Assembly (NCBI RefSeq): GCF_005937985.2
Contig: NZ_CP042172.1
Span: forward strand, 1,674,001-1,738,000
DNA length: 64,000 bases
DNA from: Arthrobacter sp. KBS0702
GTDB taxonomy: Bacteria; Actinomycetota; Actinomycetes; Actinomycetales; Micrococcaceae
Direction of reading: 5' to 3'
Part shown: piece after piece, positions 19,732-29,614 of the stretch
Layout of the letters: each line of letters opens with the position of its first letter
Position numbering within the stretch: position 1 is the stretch's first letter
Notes under the pieces: generated by a model
The model's database searches: none
What the model was told of the DNA's origin: nothing
The model's input: the letters and a program-made list of their open reading frames with translations, nothing else
Translations under genes and position numbers: made by a program

Positions 19732-20601
19732 ATGAGTAAACCAATCGTCGTCGGCATCAATGGCTCGGCGGGCAGCGAAGCCGCGCTGGCCTGGGCGCTG
19801 AAACGCGCTGCCGCGCACAAGCTCCCGGTCCTGTGCGTCCACGCCGTTGATGACCGCTGGATGTCACCGGACTTCCAGTACCACGAGCTCATCCGGGAAT
19901 CCGGGATGGAACTGCTGGAAAAGGCCAAAGCCAGTGCAAAAAACCAGGCCCCCGACGTCGACGTTGACGTCCAGCTGCGGCACGGAAGCCCAGGCTCGGG
20001 CCTGCGCGAGGCGTCGAAGGAAGCTTCCATGGTTGTCGTGGGCGCCCACGACAAACACTGGATGGACGGCGGACCCATGACGGACCGGGCCCTCCAGATC
20101 GTGACCGCCTCGGACAGTCCCGTGGCCGTCATCCCCAGCACCTCGGGCGCCGGCAACCGCGGCGTCGTGGTCGGGGTGGACGGCTCGGAAGAGTCGCTTC
20201 AGGCCGTGGCGTTCGCCGCGGCCGAGGCTGACCGCGGCGGGGACGAACTGACCGTCGTCCTGGCTTTCCGCAGCCCGGCCCGCTGGGTTGAGCACCAGCT
20301 GCCCGATAGCGGACTCGCCGAGACGATCGTCGAAGAGGACCGGATTGCCTTGGCCGAATCAGTGGCCGGCCTCGGGGACAAGTACCCGGACCTGGTGATC
20401 CACCAGCGCCTCGAAACCGACACGGAGCCGGCGAAAGCGCTCACCGACCTGGCGAGGGATGCCCGCCTGCTGGTGATCGGCAGCCGCGGCCGCGGCGGCT
20501 TCTCCCGGCTGGTGCTCGGCTCCACGGCCCACGCCGTGCTGTTGAACGTGACGAGTCCCACCGTGGTGACCCGGGTGCACAAGGTCAAGCACGAGGGCTG
20601 A
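19732..20601 (+). CDS. Universal stress protein with tandem UspA domains
   Basis: The 289 residues form two UspA domains. Domain 2 (about 145-287) keeps the full ATP-binding signature, with GVDGSEESLQAVAFAAAEA and IGSRGRGGFSRLVLGSTAHA. Domain 1 (about 1-140) begins GINGSAGSEAALAWAL but its phosphate loop is changed to VGAHDKHWMDGGPMTDRA, so it may not bind ATP. Tandem Usp proteins are common in actinobacteria under dormancy and low-oxygen stress. The ATG at 19732 is preceded by AGCAGGATTCAGC. The gene stands alone with a strong terminator after it; the 226-base upstream region holds no recognisable gene. Confidence 0.93.
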   Translation: MSKPIVVGINGSAGSEAALAWALKRAAAHKLPVLCVHAVDDRWMSPDFQYHELIRESGMELLEKAKASAKNQAPDVDVDVQLRHGSPGSGLREASKEASMVVVGAHDKHWMDGGPMTDRALQIVTASDSPVAVIPSTSGAGNRGVVVGVDGSEESLQAVAFAAAEADRGGDELTVVLAFRSPARWVEHQLPDSGLAETIVEEDRIALAESVAGLGDKYPDLVIHQRLETDTEPAKALTDLARDARLLVIGSRGRGGFSRLVLGSTAHAVLLNVTSPTVVTRVHKVKHEG

Positions 20602-20626
20602 GCGCACGGCTAGACCGACAGGACGG

Positions 20627-20650
20627 CCCCCTCCGCGGAGGGGGTCTTTC
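20627..20650 (+). terminator. Rho-independent terminator of the universal stress gene
   Basis: An 8-bp perfect stem, CCCCCTCC/GGAGGGGG with a GC loop, is followed by a pyrimidine-rich TCTTTC tail. Confidence 0.8.
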
Positions 20651-20681
20651 CTGTGCCCGGGACCGGTGGGAGGATATTTCA

Positions 20682-21365
20682 GTGGATTCGCTGTTCAATC
20701 TGATCGGCCACAACTGGTGGATGGTCTTTCCGTTGAGCGCGCTCCTGGCCCATTGGGGCCGCTCCCTGGGTAAGGCTTCCGAACGCCGGCACCGCCGCAA
20801 AGTGGAGCTATACCGGCTCAGGAACCGTCAGGCCGAGGCGGAAACCGCCGGCCGCAACGAGGTGCAGGCCCTCGTGGACGACCACGACGCCGTCAACCGG
20901 CGCTGGCTGGACTACGAACTGGACGTCGGAAAGCTGATCGACTTCCCCATGATGACGGACGTGCGTGAGCCGCTCACCGTCGCGTTCCTGCGCGCCAAAC
21001 GGGAAGCAGACGGCTTGCGCCCCGAGGGCCCGGGGCGGATCACCACCGCAGCCGGGCTGGCCGAATACCGGGCCGCGGTGCGCGACTTCGAAGTGGCCTT
21101 CGACGTCGCCGAGCGCGAAGCACGCCGGATGAAGGACAGCAACTTCACCGGCCCCGAACGCGAGCGGCTGGCCACGGCCCGGATGCTGCTGCGGATCGCC
21201 TCAGATGCCGCGGCCACCCCGGCAGAACGGCAGACGGCGTACAAACGGGCCCGGCGCGAACTGGACGGTTTGATCGTGCTGCCGGAGGCCACGCTGGCTT
21301 CCCTTGAGGAAAAGATCGCCGGCATGCTCGACGCCGGCCCGACGCGCAGCCGTCCACCCTTCTAA
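20682..21365 (+). CDS. Hypothetical protein with N-terminal membrane-like segment and helical body
   Basis: I do not recognise a family. The 227-residue protein starts DSLFNLIGHNWWMVFPLSAL, a hydrophobic stretch that could be a single membrane anchor, followed by a basic region ASERRHRRKVELYRLRNRQ, which favours a cytoplasmic body. The rest is rich in charged residues and long predicted helices (for example 60-220) with probable coiled-coil character. GGGAGGA lies eight bases before the GTG at 20682, and GC-rich codon use is like its neighbours, so it is a real gene. It follows the universal stress gene after a terminator and so has its own promoter. Confidence 0.75.
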   Translation: MDSLFNLIGHNWWMVFPLSALLAHWGRSLGKASERRHRRKVELYRLRNRQAEAETAGRNEVQALVDDHDAVNRRWLDYELDVGKLIDFPMMTDVREPLTVAFLRAKREADGLRPEGPGRITTAAGLAEYRAAVRDFEVAFDVAEREARRMKDSNFTGPERERLATARMLLRIASDAAATPAERQTAYKRARRELDGLIVLPEATLASLEEKIAGMLDAGPTRSRPPF

Positions 21366-21556
21366 TCCGCGGCGGCATCGGCGTGGGCGCACCATGTTTT
21401 GCCCAGCAGACATTGGCACGTACGATCTATTGGGTTTCAGGACAGCTTTGGTGAACCGCGCAAGGGATTCCGGCTTACGAACGGATGAACAGTGACCAAC
21501 AGGGCCGCCACGGGGAATGAAACTGCTGACCGTCGACTCTGCAGATTGGGCAACAG

Positions 21557-22764
<1,208 letters not shown>

Positions 22765-22768
<4 letters not shown>

Positions 22769-22986
22769 AGTGGCTTGAACTCGTTATGGTAGCGGGGGCC
22801 ACCCTCGTAGCCGCGGTGACCGTCGTCGTCCTCTACGCCCTCGGCGTCCGGCTGACCGCCATCGCCGGCGATGCCCGGACCAACCAGCCCGGCTGGGTCC
22901 GTCCGCTCTCCTACGTCTGCTTCGGGCTCTGCGGCGTTGCAGTGCTCTTCGGGCTGTACCTGATCATCCCGTACTTCAGCAAGTAG
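22765..22986 (+). CDS. Small two-helix membrane protein downstream of PiT transporter
   Basis: The 73-residue protein has two hydrophobic helices, LVMVAGATLVAAVTVVVLYA and VCFGLCGVAVLFGLYLII, joined by a polar loop with ARTNQPGWVRPLSY. It has no known domain. The ATG overlaps the PiT transporter stop (ATGA), so it is translationally coupled. A small membrane protein in this place suggests a subunit or regulator of the phosphate transporter. That role is inferred only from position. Confidence 0.8.
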
Positions 22987-23042
22987 GCCGCAGGTAGGCC
23001 AGGGTGCCGGAGCGGGCTCTGGGAAAGGGGTCCGCTAGTGGC

Positions 23043-23048
23043 TACGCT
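23043..23048 (+). promoter_or_regulatory. -10 box for a leaderless DHFR-like transcript
   Basis: TACGCT ends exactly six bases before the ATG at 23055, so transcription would start at or next to the start codon. There is no Shine-Dalgarno sequence. Confidence 0.5.
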
Positions 23049-23054
23049 GAGTCC

Positions 23055-23603
23055 ATGCCGAGTTTCCAGTACTTTGTAGCGACCTCCCTGGACGGCTTCA
23101 TCGCCACCGCGGACGACAACCTGGACTGGCTGCTCCAGTTCGACGGTTTTGAAGGCGGCATGGAGAGCTACGAGGCGTTTATGGCCGATATCGGCGCCAT
23201 CGTCATGGGCGGCGAAACCTACGCCTGGCTCAAGAAGCATGAAGCGGACAACTGGCCGTACAGCGGAACGCCGAGCTGGGTTTTCACGCACCACGAACTG
23301 TCCGCCCCACCGGGAGCGGACGTCACCTTTGTCCGCGGACCGGTGACGGAATTCGTGGAAGACCTGAAGTCCGCAGCCGCTGGCCGGAACGTCTGGGTGG
23401 TTGGCGGGGGAGTCCTTGCCGCGCAATTCGCCGACGCCGGCCTGCTGGACGAGCTGATCGTCTCGATCATCCCCGTGGTGCTGGGCAGCGGGAAGCCGCT
23501 GCTGCCGCTGGTCCGCCCGACCGCGCCCCTGGAGTTGCTCGCGTCCCGGACCATGGGCCGCGGCATCGTCGAACTCCGTTACCGCGTCGCAGGCGGCGCC
23601 TGA
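23055..23603 (+). CDS. Dihydrofolate reductase family protein (RibD C-terminal domain type)
   Basis: This protein of about 182 residues has the RibD_C/DHFR-like fold: FVATSLDGFIATADDNLDWL near the start, IVMGGETYAWL, then NVWVVGGGVLAAQFADAGLL, and IIPVVLGSGKPLLP near the end. It probably uses NADPH to reduce a small heterocycle, but most stand-alone members are uncharacterised, and it is not the essential folA enzyme. The ATG at 23055 starts just before the first motif. The 17-codon upstream extension (MPERAL...) lacks a family match and would begin before the -10 box, so I rejected it. The gene converges with the thioesterase gene 13 bases away. Confidence 0.88.
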   Translation: MPSFQYFVATSLDGFIATADDNLDWLLQFDGFEGGMESYEAFMADIGAIVMGGETYAWLKKHEADNWPYSGTPSWVFTHHELSAPPGADVTFVRGPVTEFVEDLKSAAAGRNVWVVGGGVLAAQFADAGLLDELIVSIIPVVLGSGKPLLPLVRPTAPLELLASRTMGRGIVELRYRVAGGA

Positions 23604-23616
23604 CCGCTCGGGCCGG

Positions 23617-24081
23617 CTACCCGGGGATGTCGCGGAGCAGGTTCGTGATCCGTGCGGTGGAAAGCCGGCGGCCCTGTTCATCAGTCATGACAATTTCGTG
23701 CGTGGTCAGGGTGCGGCCCAGGTGGATGGCGGTGCACGTACCCGTCACGGTTCCAGATGAGACCGCGCGGTGATGCGTCGCGCTGACGTCGACCCCCAGC
23801 GCCTGCCGGCCCGGGCCGGCGTGCATGCCGGCGGCGAAGGAGCCGAGCGTCTCGGCCAGCACCACGTGGGCGCCGCCGTGCAGGATGCCGGCAACCTGCG
23901 TGTTGCCCTCCACCGGCATGGTGGCCACGGTGCGTTCCGGGCTCAGCTCCACGAAGTGGATGCCCATCTTGACCACGAGGGCCCCGACGCCCATCCGGCC
24001 CAGCCAGCCATGGAGCTCAGCGGGAACCCCGGCGGCTTCCAGCTCGGCGGCGAACGGGGCTGGCGTGAAATTGTCGATCAT
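23617..24081 (-). CDS. PaaI-type hotdog-fold thioesterase
   Basis: The 154-residue product is a PaaI/YbgC-like hotdog thioesterase. The central catalytic helix motif is GILHGGAHVVLAETLGSFAA, after the strands KMGIHFVELSPERTVATMPV. GVDVSATHHRAVSSGTVTG and RLSTARITNLLRD complete the fold. It likely hydrolyses an aryl- or acyl-CoA thioester in the cytoplasm. The open frame runs farther upstream, across the polA start; I chose the ATG at 24081 (MIDNFTPAP) because the earlier sequence lies inside the divergent polA gene. The two start codons are only 19 bases apart. Confidence 0.87.
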   Translation of the reverse strand: MIDNFTPAPFAAELEAAGVPAELHGWLGRMGVGALVVKMGIHFVELSPERTVATMPVEGNTQVAGILHGGAHVVLAETLGSFAAGMHAGPGRQALGVDVSATHHRAVSSGTVTGTCTAIHLGRTLTTHEIVMTDEQGRRLSTARITNLLRDIPG

Positions 24082-24087
24082 GGGAAC

Positions 24088-24093
24088 TAGGCT
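24088..24093 (+). promoter_or_regulatory. -10 box for a leaderless polA transcript
   Basis: TAGGCT ends seven bases before the polA GTG at 24101 and lies in the 19-base gap between divergent start codons. No ribosome-binding site is present. Confidence 0.5.
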
Positions 24094-24100
24094 GGCACCT

Positions 24101-26932
24101 GTGAGCGAAACTACCAAACCGGCCCTTTCCCCTTCCGCGACCGACCTCCTGCCGGCAGCTGAGCCGGAATCAGTGGTCGCAGCCCGGCCCGCGGCAACGA
24201 CCAGCCGGGCAGCGCAGTCGGTTTCCGCCACCGAGGCCCCCGTGATTCCCATCACGGACCAGCCCCGCCTCCTGGTGCTGGACGGACACTCCATGGCCTT
24301 CCGGGCGTTCTTCGCCCTGCCCGCTGACAAGTTCTCCACCGCCACCGGCCAGCACACCAACGCCGTTCACGGATTTACGTCCATGCTGATCAACCTGATC
24401 AAGGAGCAGAAGCCCACCCACGTGGCCGTGGCGTTCGACGTCTCCGACGACACCACCCACCGGAAGGCCGAGTATGACGGCTACAAGGGCGGTCGGAATG
24501 AGACCCCGCGGGAAATGAGCGGCCAGATCGACCTCATCGACAAGGTCATGGGCGCGTGGGGCATCAAAACCATCAAAATGCCCGGATGGGAAGCGGATGA
24601 CATCCTGGCCACGCTCGCCGCGATGGGTGAAAAGGCGGGCTACGAGGTGCTGCTGGTCTCCGGCGACCGCGATGCCTTCCAGCTCATCACCGACAACGTG
24701 TTTGTGCTCTATCCGCGCAAGGGCGTCAGCGACATTCCCCGGATGGATGCAGACGCCATCCAGGAGAAGTACTTCGTCAGCCCCGCCCAGTACTCGGACC
24801 TCGCCGCCCTGGTGGGTGAGACCGCTGACAACCTCCCCGGTGTCCCCGGCGTCGGCCCCAAGACCGCGGCCAAGTGGATCAACCTCTATGGCGGCCTTGA
24901 GGGCGTCCTGGAAAACCTCGACGCGATCGGCGGCAAGGTGGGCGATGCCCTGCGCGCCAACGTCGAGGAAGTCAAGCGCAACCGGAGGCTGAACAGGCTC
25001 CACACCGACCTTGAGCTGCCCGTCACCCTCGAGGACCTCGCGGACCCGCGGCCGGACCAAGCCGCCCTCGAGGACCTGTTCGATACCCTCGAATTCAAGA
25101 CCATCCGGACCCGGCTTTTCGCCCTCTACGGCAGTGAAGTGACGGAAGCCGAGCGCGAGAGCCTCGACACCCCGGAATTCGTCACCCCCTCGGACGCGGC
25201 CGAACTGGGCGCCTTCCTCGCGGCCGGAGCCGGGAAACGGTCCGCCCTGGCCGTCGACCTGGTGCCCGGCCGGATCGGCGAGGACGCCACCGCGCTGGCA
25301 ATCGTCCGCGACGACGCCGCCGCCTACATCGACCTGGCCAGCCAGGACGCCGCAGCCGAGAACGTGCTGGCCGGCTGGCTGCGCGACGCCGGATCACCCA
25401 AGGTGATGCACGGGTTCAAAGCCGCCCTGAAGGCACTGACCGCCCGCGGCCTGGACCTGGAGGGCGTCGTGGACGACACCTCCATCTCCGGCTACCTGAT
25501 CCAGCCCGACCGCCGCAGCTACGAGCTCGCTGAGCTGGCACAGCACCACCTCAACATCTCGGTCTCCACCGAGGCCGCCAAGGCCGGCCAGCTGGAGCTG
25601 GCGTTCGACGGCGACGACGCCGCCGCGGCGGGTGCGCTGGTCCACGAAGCCGCCGTCGTCCGGGCCCTTAGCCACTACTTCGAATCAGAACTCAAGGAAC
25701 GGAAGGCCCAGGACCTGCTGACCACCCTTGAACTGCCGGTCAGCCGTGTTCTCGCCACCATGGAACTCGCCGGGATCGCCATCGACATGCAGCGCATGGA
25801 CGAGCAGCTCGCGGACCTGGCGAAGGTGATCGACCACGCCCAGGAGCTGGCGTTTGCCGCGATCGGGCACGAGGTCAACCTGGGCTCGCCGAAGCAGCTC
25901 CAGACCGTCCTGTTCGACGAGCTCGGCCTGCCCAAAACGAAGAAGATCAAGTCCGGCTACACCACCGACGCCGCCTCGCTCAAGAACCTGCTGGAAAAGA
26001 CCGGGCATGAATTCCTGGTCCAGCTGATGGCACACCGTGAGTCATCGAAACTGCGCCAGATGCTGGAGTCGCTGAAGAAATCCGTCACCGAAGACGGGCG
26101 CATCCACACCACCTACGCACAGAACGTCGCCGCCACGGGCCGGATCTCGTCCAACAATCCCAACCTGCAGAACATCCCGATCCGCAGCGAGGAAGGCCGC
26201 CGCGTCCGAGGTATCTTTGTGGTCAGCGAGGGCTACGAATGCCTGCTCTCCGCAGACTACTCGCAGATCGAAATGCGAATCATGGCGCACCTCTCCGGCG
26301 ACGCCGGCCTGATCCAGGCGTACAAGGATGGCGAGGACCTGCACCGTTTCGTCGGCTCCAACATCTTCCACGTCCCCACCGACCAGGTGACCAGTGCGAT
26401 GCGCTCCAAGGTCAAGGCGATGTCCTACGGCCTCGCGTACGGTCTGACCTCGTTCGGCCTGTCCAAGCAGCTGGAGATTTCCGTGGACGAGGCACGGACC
26501 CTGATGAAGGACTACTTCGACCGGTTCGGCGCGGTGCGCGACTACCTTCGCGGCGTTGTGGACCAGGCCCGGATCGACGGTTACACCGCAACGATCGAGG
26601 GCCGGCGCCGTTACCTGCCGGACCTGACCAGCACCGACCGCCAGCTGCGGGAGAACGCGGAGCGTATCGCGCTGAACTCGCCGATCCAGGGCTCGGCGGC
26701 GGACATCATCAAACGGGCCATGCTGGGTGTGTCCGGCGCGCTGGCCGAGCAGGGCCTGAAATCGCGGATGTTGCTGCAGGTCCATGATGAACTGGTCCTC
26801 GAAGTCGCCAAGGGCGAACGCGAGGCCGTCGAGAAGCTGGTCACGGAACAGATGGGTTCCGCTGCGCAGTTGTCGGTTCCGCTCGAGGTGCAGATCGGCA
26901 TCGGCACCAGCTGGTACGAGGCCGGCCACTAG
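24101..26932 (+). CDS. polA: DNA polymerase I
   Basis: The protein of about 943 residues starts at GTG 24101 with a 50-residue Ala/Ser/Pro-rich lead, then the 5' nuclease domain (LLVLDGHSMAFRAFFALP, HVAVAFDVSDDTTHRKAEYD, GVPGVGPKTAAKWINLYG). A degenerate 3'-5' exonuclease region (about 375-560) lacks the catalytic acids: the expected D-x-E is VDLVPG, the exo II asparagine and aspartate are replaced in KVMHGFKAALKAL, and exo III lost its Tyr and Asp. The polymerase domain is intact: motif A DYSQIEMRIMAH (about 719), motif B RSKVKAMSYGLAYG, motif C QVHDELVLEV. It fills gaps in repair and removes Okazaki primers but cannot proofread, as in many actinobacteria. The ORF upstream of 24101 lies in the divergent thioesterase gene and is rejected. 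Confidence 0.96.
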   Translation: MSETTKPALSPSATDLLPAAEPESVVAARPAATTSRAAQSVSATEAPVIPITDQPRLLVLDGHSMAFRAFFALPADKFSTATGQHTNAVHGFTSMLINLIKEQKPTHVAVAFDVSDDTTHRKAEYDGYKGGRNETPREMSGQIDLIDKVMGAWGIKTIKMPGWEADDILATLAAMGEKAGYEVLLVSGDRDAFQLITDNVFVLYPRKGVSDIPRMDADAIQEKYFVSPAQYSDLAALVGETADNLPGVPGVGPKTAAKWINLYGGLEGVLENLDAIGGKVGDALRANVEEVKRNRRLNRLHTDLELPVTLEDLADPRPDQAALEDLFDTLEFKTIRTRLFALYGSEVTEAERESLDTPEFVTPSDAAELGAFLAAGAGKRSALAVDLVPGRIGEDATALAIVRDDAAAYIDLASQDAAAENVLAGWLRDAGSPKVMHGFKAALKALTARGLDLEGVVDDTSISGYLIQPDRRSYELAELAQHHLNISVSTEAAKAGQLELAFDGDDAAAAGALVHEAAVVRALSHYFESELKERKAQDLLTTLELPVSRVLATMELAGIAIDMQRMDEQLADLAKVIDHAQELAFAAIGHEVNLGSPKQLQTVLFDELGLPKTKKIKSGYTTDAASLKNLLEKTGHEFLVQLMAHRESSKLRQMLESLKKSVTEDGRIHTTYAQNVAATGRISSNNPNLQNIPIRSEEGRRVRGIFVVSEGYECLLSADYSQIEMRIMAHLSGDAGLIQAYKDGEDLHRFVGSNIFHVPTDQVTSAMRSKVKAMSYGLAYGLTSFGLSKQLEISVDEARTLMKDYFDRFGAVRDYLRGVVDQARIDGYTATIEGRRRYLPDLTSTDRQLRENAERIALNSPIQGSAADIIKRAMLGVSGALAEQGLKSRMLLQVHDELVLEVAKGEREAVEKLVTEQMGSAAQLSVPLEVQIGIGTSWYEAGH

Positions 26933-26945
26933 GGGCGTTGGTCTT

Positions 26946-26971
26946 CCGGTTCCGGCCGGACGGTCTTTTTT
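26946..26971 (+). terminator. Terminator after polA
   Basis: A GC-rich imperfect hairpin (CCGGTTCC / GGACGG around GGCC) is followed directly by six T residues and another T-rich stretch. Confidence 0.6.
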
Positions 26972-27012
26972 CAATTCTTTCAAGGTTGCAGGAATTTCCC
27001 GGGGGGAAGCAC

Positions 27013-28299
27013 GTGGTAGAGCAGTACGAGATCAGGCGGTTCACGCCAGCGGCCAAAGAGGACCCGGCGTACCCGGAGTCGGTCGCGTGGATGCGGGCTG
27101 TCGCCTTCGGCTTCCACGACGCCCGCCGCAGCGACGAGCGGGTGGACCGTGGCCTAGAGATGCAGCGCGCCGACGGGCGCGTGATGACCGGCGCCTACCA
27201 GACCGGGCCCGTCGCCGACCATTCCCTCGGCGCCGACATTCCGGTGGCGACCTTCGGCACGATGAACAAGACCCTGAATATCGGCTTCGGGCGGCTCCTT
27301 GACACGCGGCTCGTCACCGCCGTCACCGTGCGGACCTCGCACCGCCGCCGCGGACTGTTGCGCCGCATGATGGCCGAGGACCTGGGGATGGCGCGGCAGG
27401 AGGGCCTGGCGATGGCGGCCCTGACCGCCTCGGAAGCCTCCATTTACGGCCGCTTCGGTTACGGCGTCGCGACGTCGGAACAGTCGATCAAGGTCGACAC
27501 GAGTGCCCGTTTCCTCGTGAACCACACCCCGGTCGGCAGTGTGGAGGTGGCCGATCCCAAGGTTCTGCTTGAGCTGGCCCCGGTGATTTTCGACCGCCTG
27601 CACCGCCTGACGCCAGGCTCCATCGGACGGCACGAGTTCTACCGGCAGTTCGTCTCCGGTTCCATCAGCCGGGACGACGGCGAGGACCCCAAGGTCAAGG
27701 TCGCGCTGCACTACGGCCCCGACGGCGACGTCGATGGCTATGTGTCCTACAAGTTCGGGGGCTGGTCCAGCACCCCGTACACGATGGAGATCGTTGACCT
27801 GGTAGCGGCCACCCGGGCCGCTTACCTGGAACTATGGCAGTACCTCGGGGCCATCGACCTCGTTGAACGCGTCACGTGGGACGAGGCACCGGTTGACGAC
27901 CCATTGAAATGGGCCCTCAGCGATCCGCGCTGCGTTGACGCTTCGGAGCCCCGGGACATGCTCTGGCTGCGGATCCTGGACGTGCAGAAGGCCCTGACGG
28001 CACGCCACTATCCGGCCGACGGCCGGCTGGTCCTCAAAGTGGCTGATCCGCTCGGCCTGACCGGCGGGACGTTCGCGCTGGAGGTGGACGGGGGCGCCGC
28101 CGACGTCACGGAAACGGAAGACGACGCCGTGGACCTTGAACTGGACGTGGCTGCGCTGTCCTCGTTCTACCTCGGGGGCGTGCACCCGGTGACCCTGGCC
28201 GACTCGGGGCGGATCCGCGAGCACACGCCGGGCGCAGCGTTCCTCGCTGCCCGGATGTTCGCCGTCGAACGCGCGCCGCACTGCCTGACCCACTTCTAA
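27013..28299 (+). CDS. Eis-family GNAT N-acetyltransferase with SCP2-like C-terminus
   Basis: This protein of about 428 residues has the three-part Eis plan: an N-terminal GNAT domain with the acetyl-CoA loop VTVRTSHRRRGLLRRMM near residue 115, a central second GNAT-like fold with YGRFGYGVATSEQSI and DGYVSYKFGGWSS, and a C-terminal sterol-carrier-like domain VDLELDVAALSSFYLGG. It ends in a C-terminal F, which in Eis places the terminal carboxylate in the active site. Mycobacterial Eis acetylates aminoglycosides and protein lysines, but the substrate here is unknown. I chose GTG 27013 because GGGGGGAAG precedes it; the longer frame starts in the polA terminator. Confidence 0.88.
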   Translation: MVEQYEIRRFTPAAKEDPAYPESVAWMRAVAFGFHDARRSDERVDRGLEMQRADGRVMTGAYQTGPVADHSLGADIPVATFGTMNKTLNIGFGRLLDTRLVTAVTVRTSHRRRGLLRRMMAEDLGMARQEGLAMAALTASEASIYGRFGYGVATSEQSIKVDTSARFLVNHTPVGSVEVADPKVLLELAPVIFDRLHRLTPGSIGRHEFYRQFVSGSISRDDGEDPKVKVALHYGPDGDVDGYVSYKFGGWSSTPYTMEIVDLVAATRAAYLELWQYLGAIDLVERVTWDEAPVDDPLKWALSDPRCVDASEPRDMLWLRILDVQKALTARHYPADGRLVLKVADPLGLTGGTFALEVDGGAADVTETEDDAVDLELDVAALSSFYLGGVHPVTLADSGRIREHTPGAAFLAARMFAVERAPHCLTHF

Positions 28300-28341
28300 G
28301 CTGTCGTCACCCGACCGCTGACATCAGCAAAAGGAATACTC

Positions 28342-29435
28342 GTGGGGGATTTGCCTCGACCAGCCCTGCGCGGGCGCCGCTCCGTCCTGATCGGAATGGG
28401 CGCCCTCGCCGCCGGCGTCATGGTTGATGCCGTCGTACCGCTCCGTGCCCAGGGGGCCCGGAATTTGACGCCGGCGCGGAACGCCGGGCCGGCCGCCGGC
28501 CTGGGCGCCGCCCTGGGCGCCGCGGAGAACGGGTTAGACCCTGCACCGGCGGGCACGCCTGCGTCGACGCCGCCCGCCGGGACGGGGGAGGCACGCCGCC
28601 GGCCACCGCGCCCGCCGCCGAGTCGGCGGGTCCCACCAGGCCGGTGCCGCCGGCCGCCGTCGACCCCGGGCCCGCCGCCGTCGGAACCGCACCGCCGCCG
28701 GTCCCGGCGCGGCCGGCTCCGACCGAGGCGGAGGTGGTGGCGGAATTCTCCGGCCGCCGTCCCACCGACTGGGGACTTGCCGTGGCCGGGGTTATCACGT
28801 CGACCCCCGCGGCCCAGCTGGCCCTGACGTTCGATGCCTGCGGCGGCCCCGGCGGCGCCGGCTGCGACCACCGGCTGCTGGACACGCTGCGGCGCCTGGG
28901 CGTCCCGGCCACCCTCTTCGTCAACCAGCGCTGGATTGAGGCGAACCCTGGTGTGGCGCGTGAACTGGCCGCCGACCCGCTGTTCGAACTCGCCAACCAC
29001 GGCTCCAGGCACTGCCCCCTCTCCGTCACCGGGAAACGCGCTTACGGCATCCCCGGCACGTCCGACGCCGGTCAGGTCTACCGCGAGATCATGGACAACC
29101 AGGCGGTGCTCCGGAGCCTGACCGGCAGGCCGCCGCGGTTCTTCCGGCCGGGAACCGCCTACTATGACGACGTCGCCGTCGCGATCACGCGGCGCACCGG
29201 CCTGCTGCCGGTGAACTTCAGCGTCAATGCCGACGCCGGCGCAACGCTGCCGGCCCCGGCCGTCGCCGCGGCGCTGGCCAAGGCCTCAGGAGGTGACATT
29301 GTGATTGCCCACTTCAACAGGCCAGGAAGCGGCACTGCGGCCGGGTTTGAGCAGGCGCTTCCCCGGATGCTGGCGCATGGAACGGCGTTTGCGCAGCTCG
29401 GCCGGGTGTTGCCGGCGGGCGCCGTCGCGCTTTGA
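28342..29435 (+). pseudogene. Secreted polysaccharide deacetylase (NodB-like), apparently frameshifted
   Basis: From GTG 28342 (AAAGGAAT upstream) one frame encodes a twin-arginine-type signal peptide, RGRRSVLIGMGALAAG, and an Ala/Pro linker up to ASTPPAGTG. A second frame, which then makes sense from about 28589 (GGTPPATAPAAESAGP) to the stop at 29435, carries the NodB domain: LALTFDACGG with the catalytic aspartate, ANHGSRHCPLS, RFFRPGTAYYDDV and IVIAHFNRPGSGTAAGF. Adding one G to the GGGGG run at 28584-28588 would join them into a 364-residue extracytoplasmic protein. Such enzymes deacetylate N-acetylated cell wall or capsule sugars. The break is either real, phase variation or a sequencing error. 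Without repair, the catalytic domain would lack a signal peptide. Confidence 0.8.
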
Positions 29436-29461
29436 CCGGCGTTGGCGTATCCGACTAGACT
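29432..29461 (+). promoter_or_regulatory. Promoter of rpsA
   Basis: TTGACC (29432-29437), an 18-base spacer and TAGACT (29456-29461) match a housekeeping sigma promoter. The -35 overlaps the end of the deacetylase gene. It leaves a leader of about 145 bases, long enough for the S1 protein to control its own translation. Confidence 0.7.
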
Positions 29462-29614
29462 AAACGGGCGTGTACTACGTGCGCGCATTCAATCCACAAA
29501 ATCAGGATGACCCGGCGGATCGCCTTTGATGTGCCGTGTTCTCCACCCGTGTCGCCGACGCGGGCGGGACGGTTTGCCTGACCGACTAACTATCCACAAC
29601 GGAGCCCCTACTAC

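Noticed and set aside
21440..21480. Pho box before the PiT transporter
   Set aside because: One GTTCACC-like word occurs on the minus strand (GGTGAAC), but the expected second copy at 11-base spacing is too degenerate.
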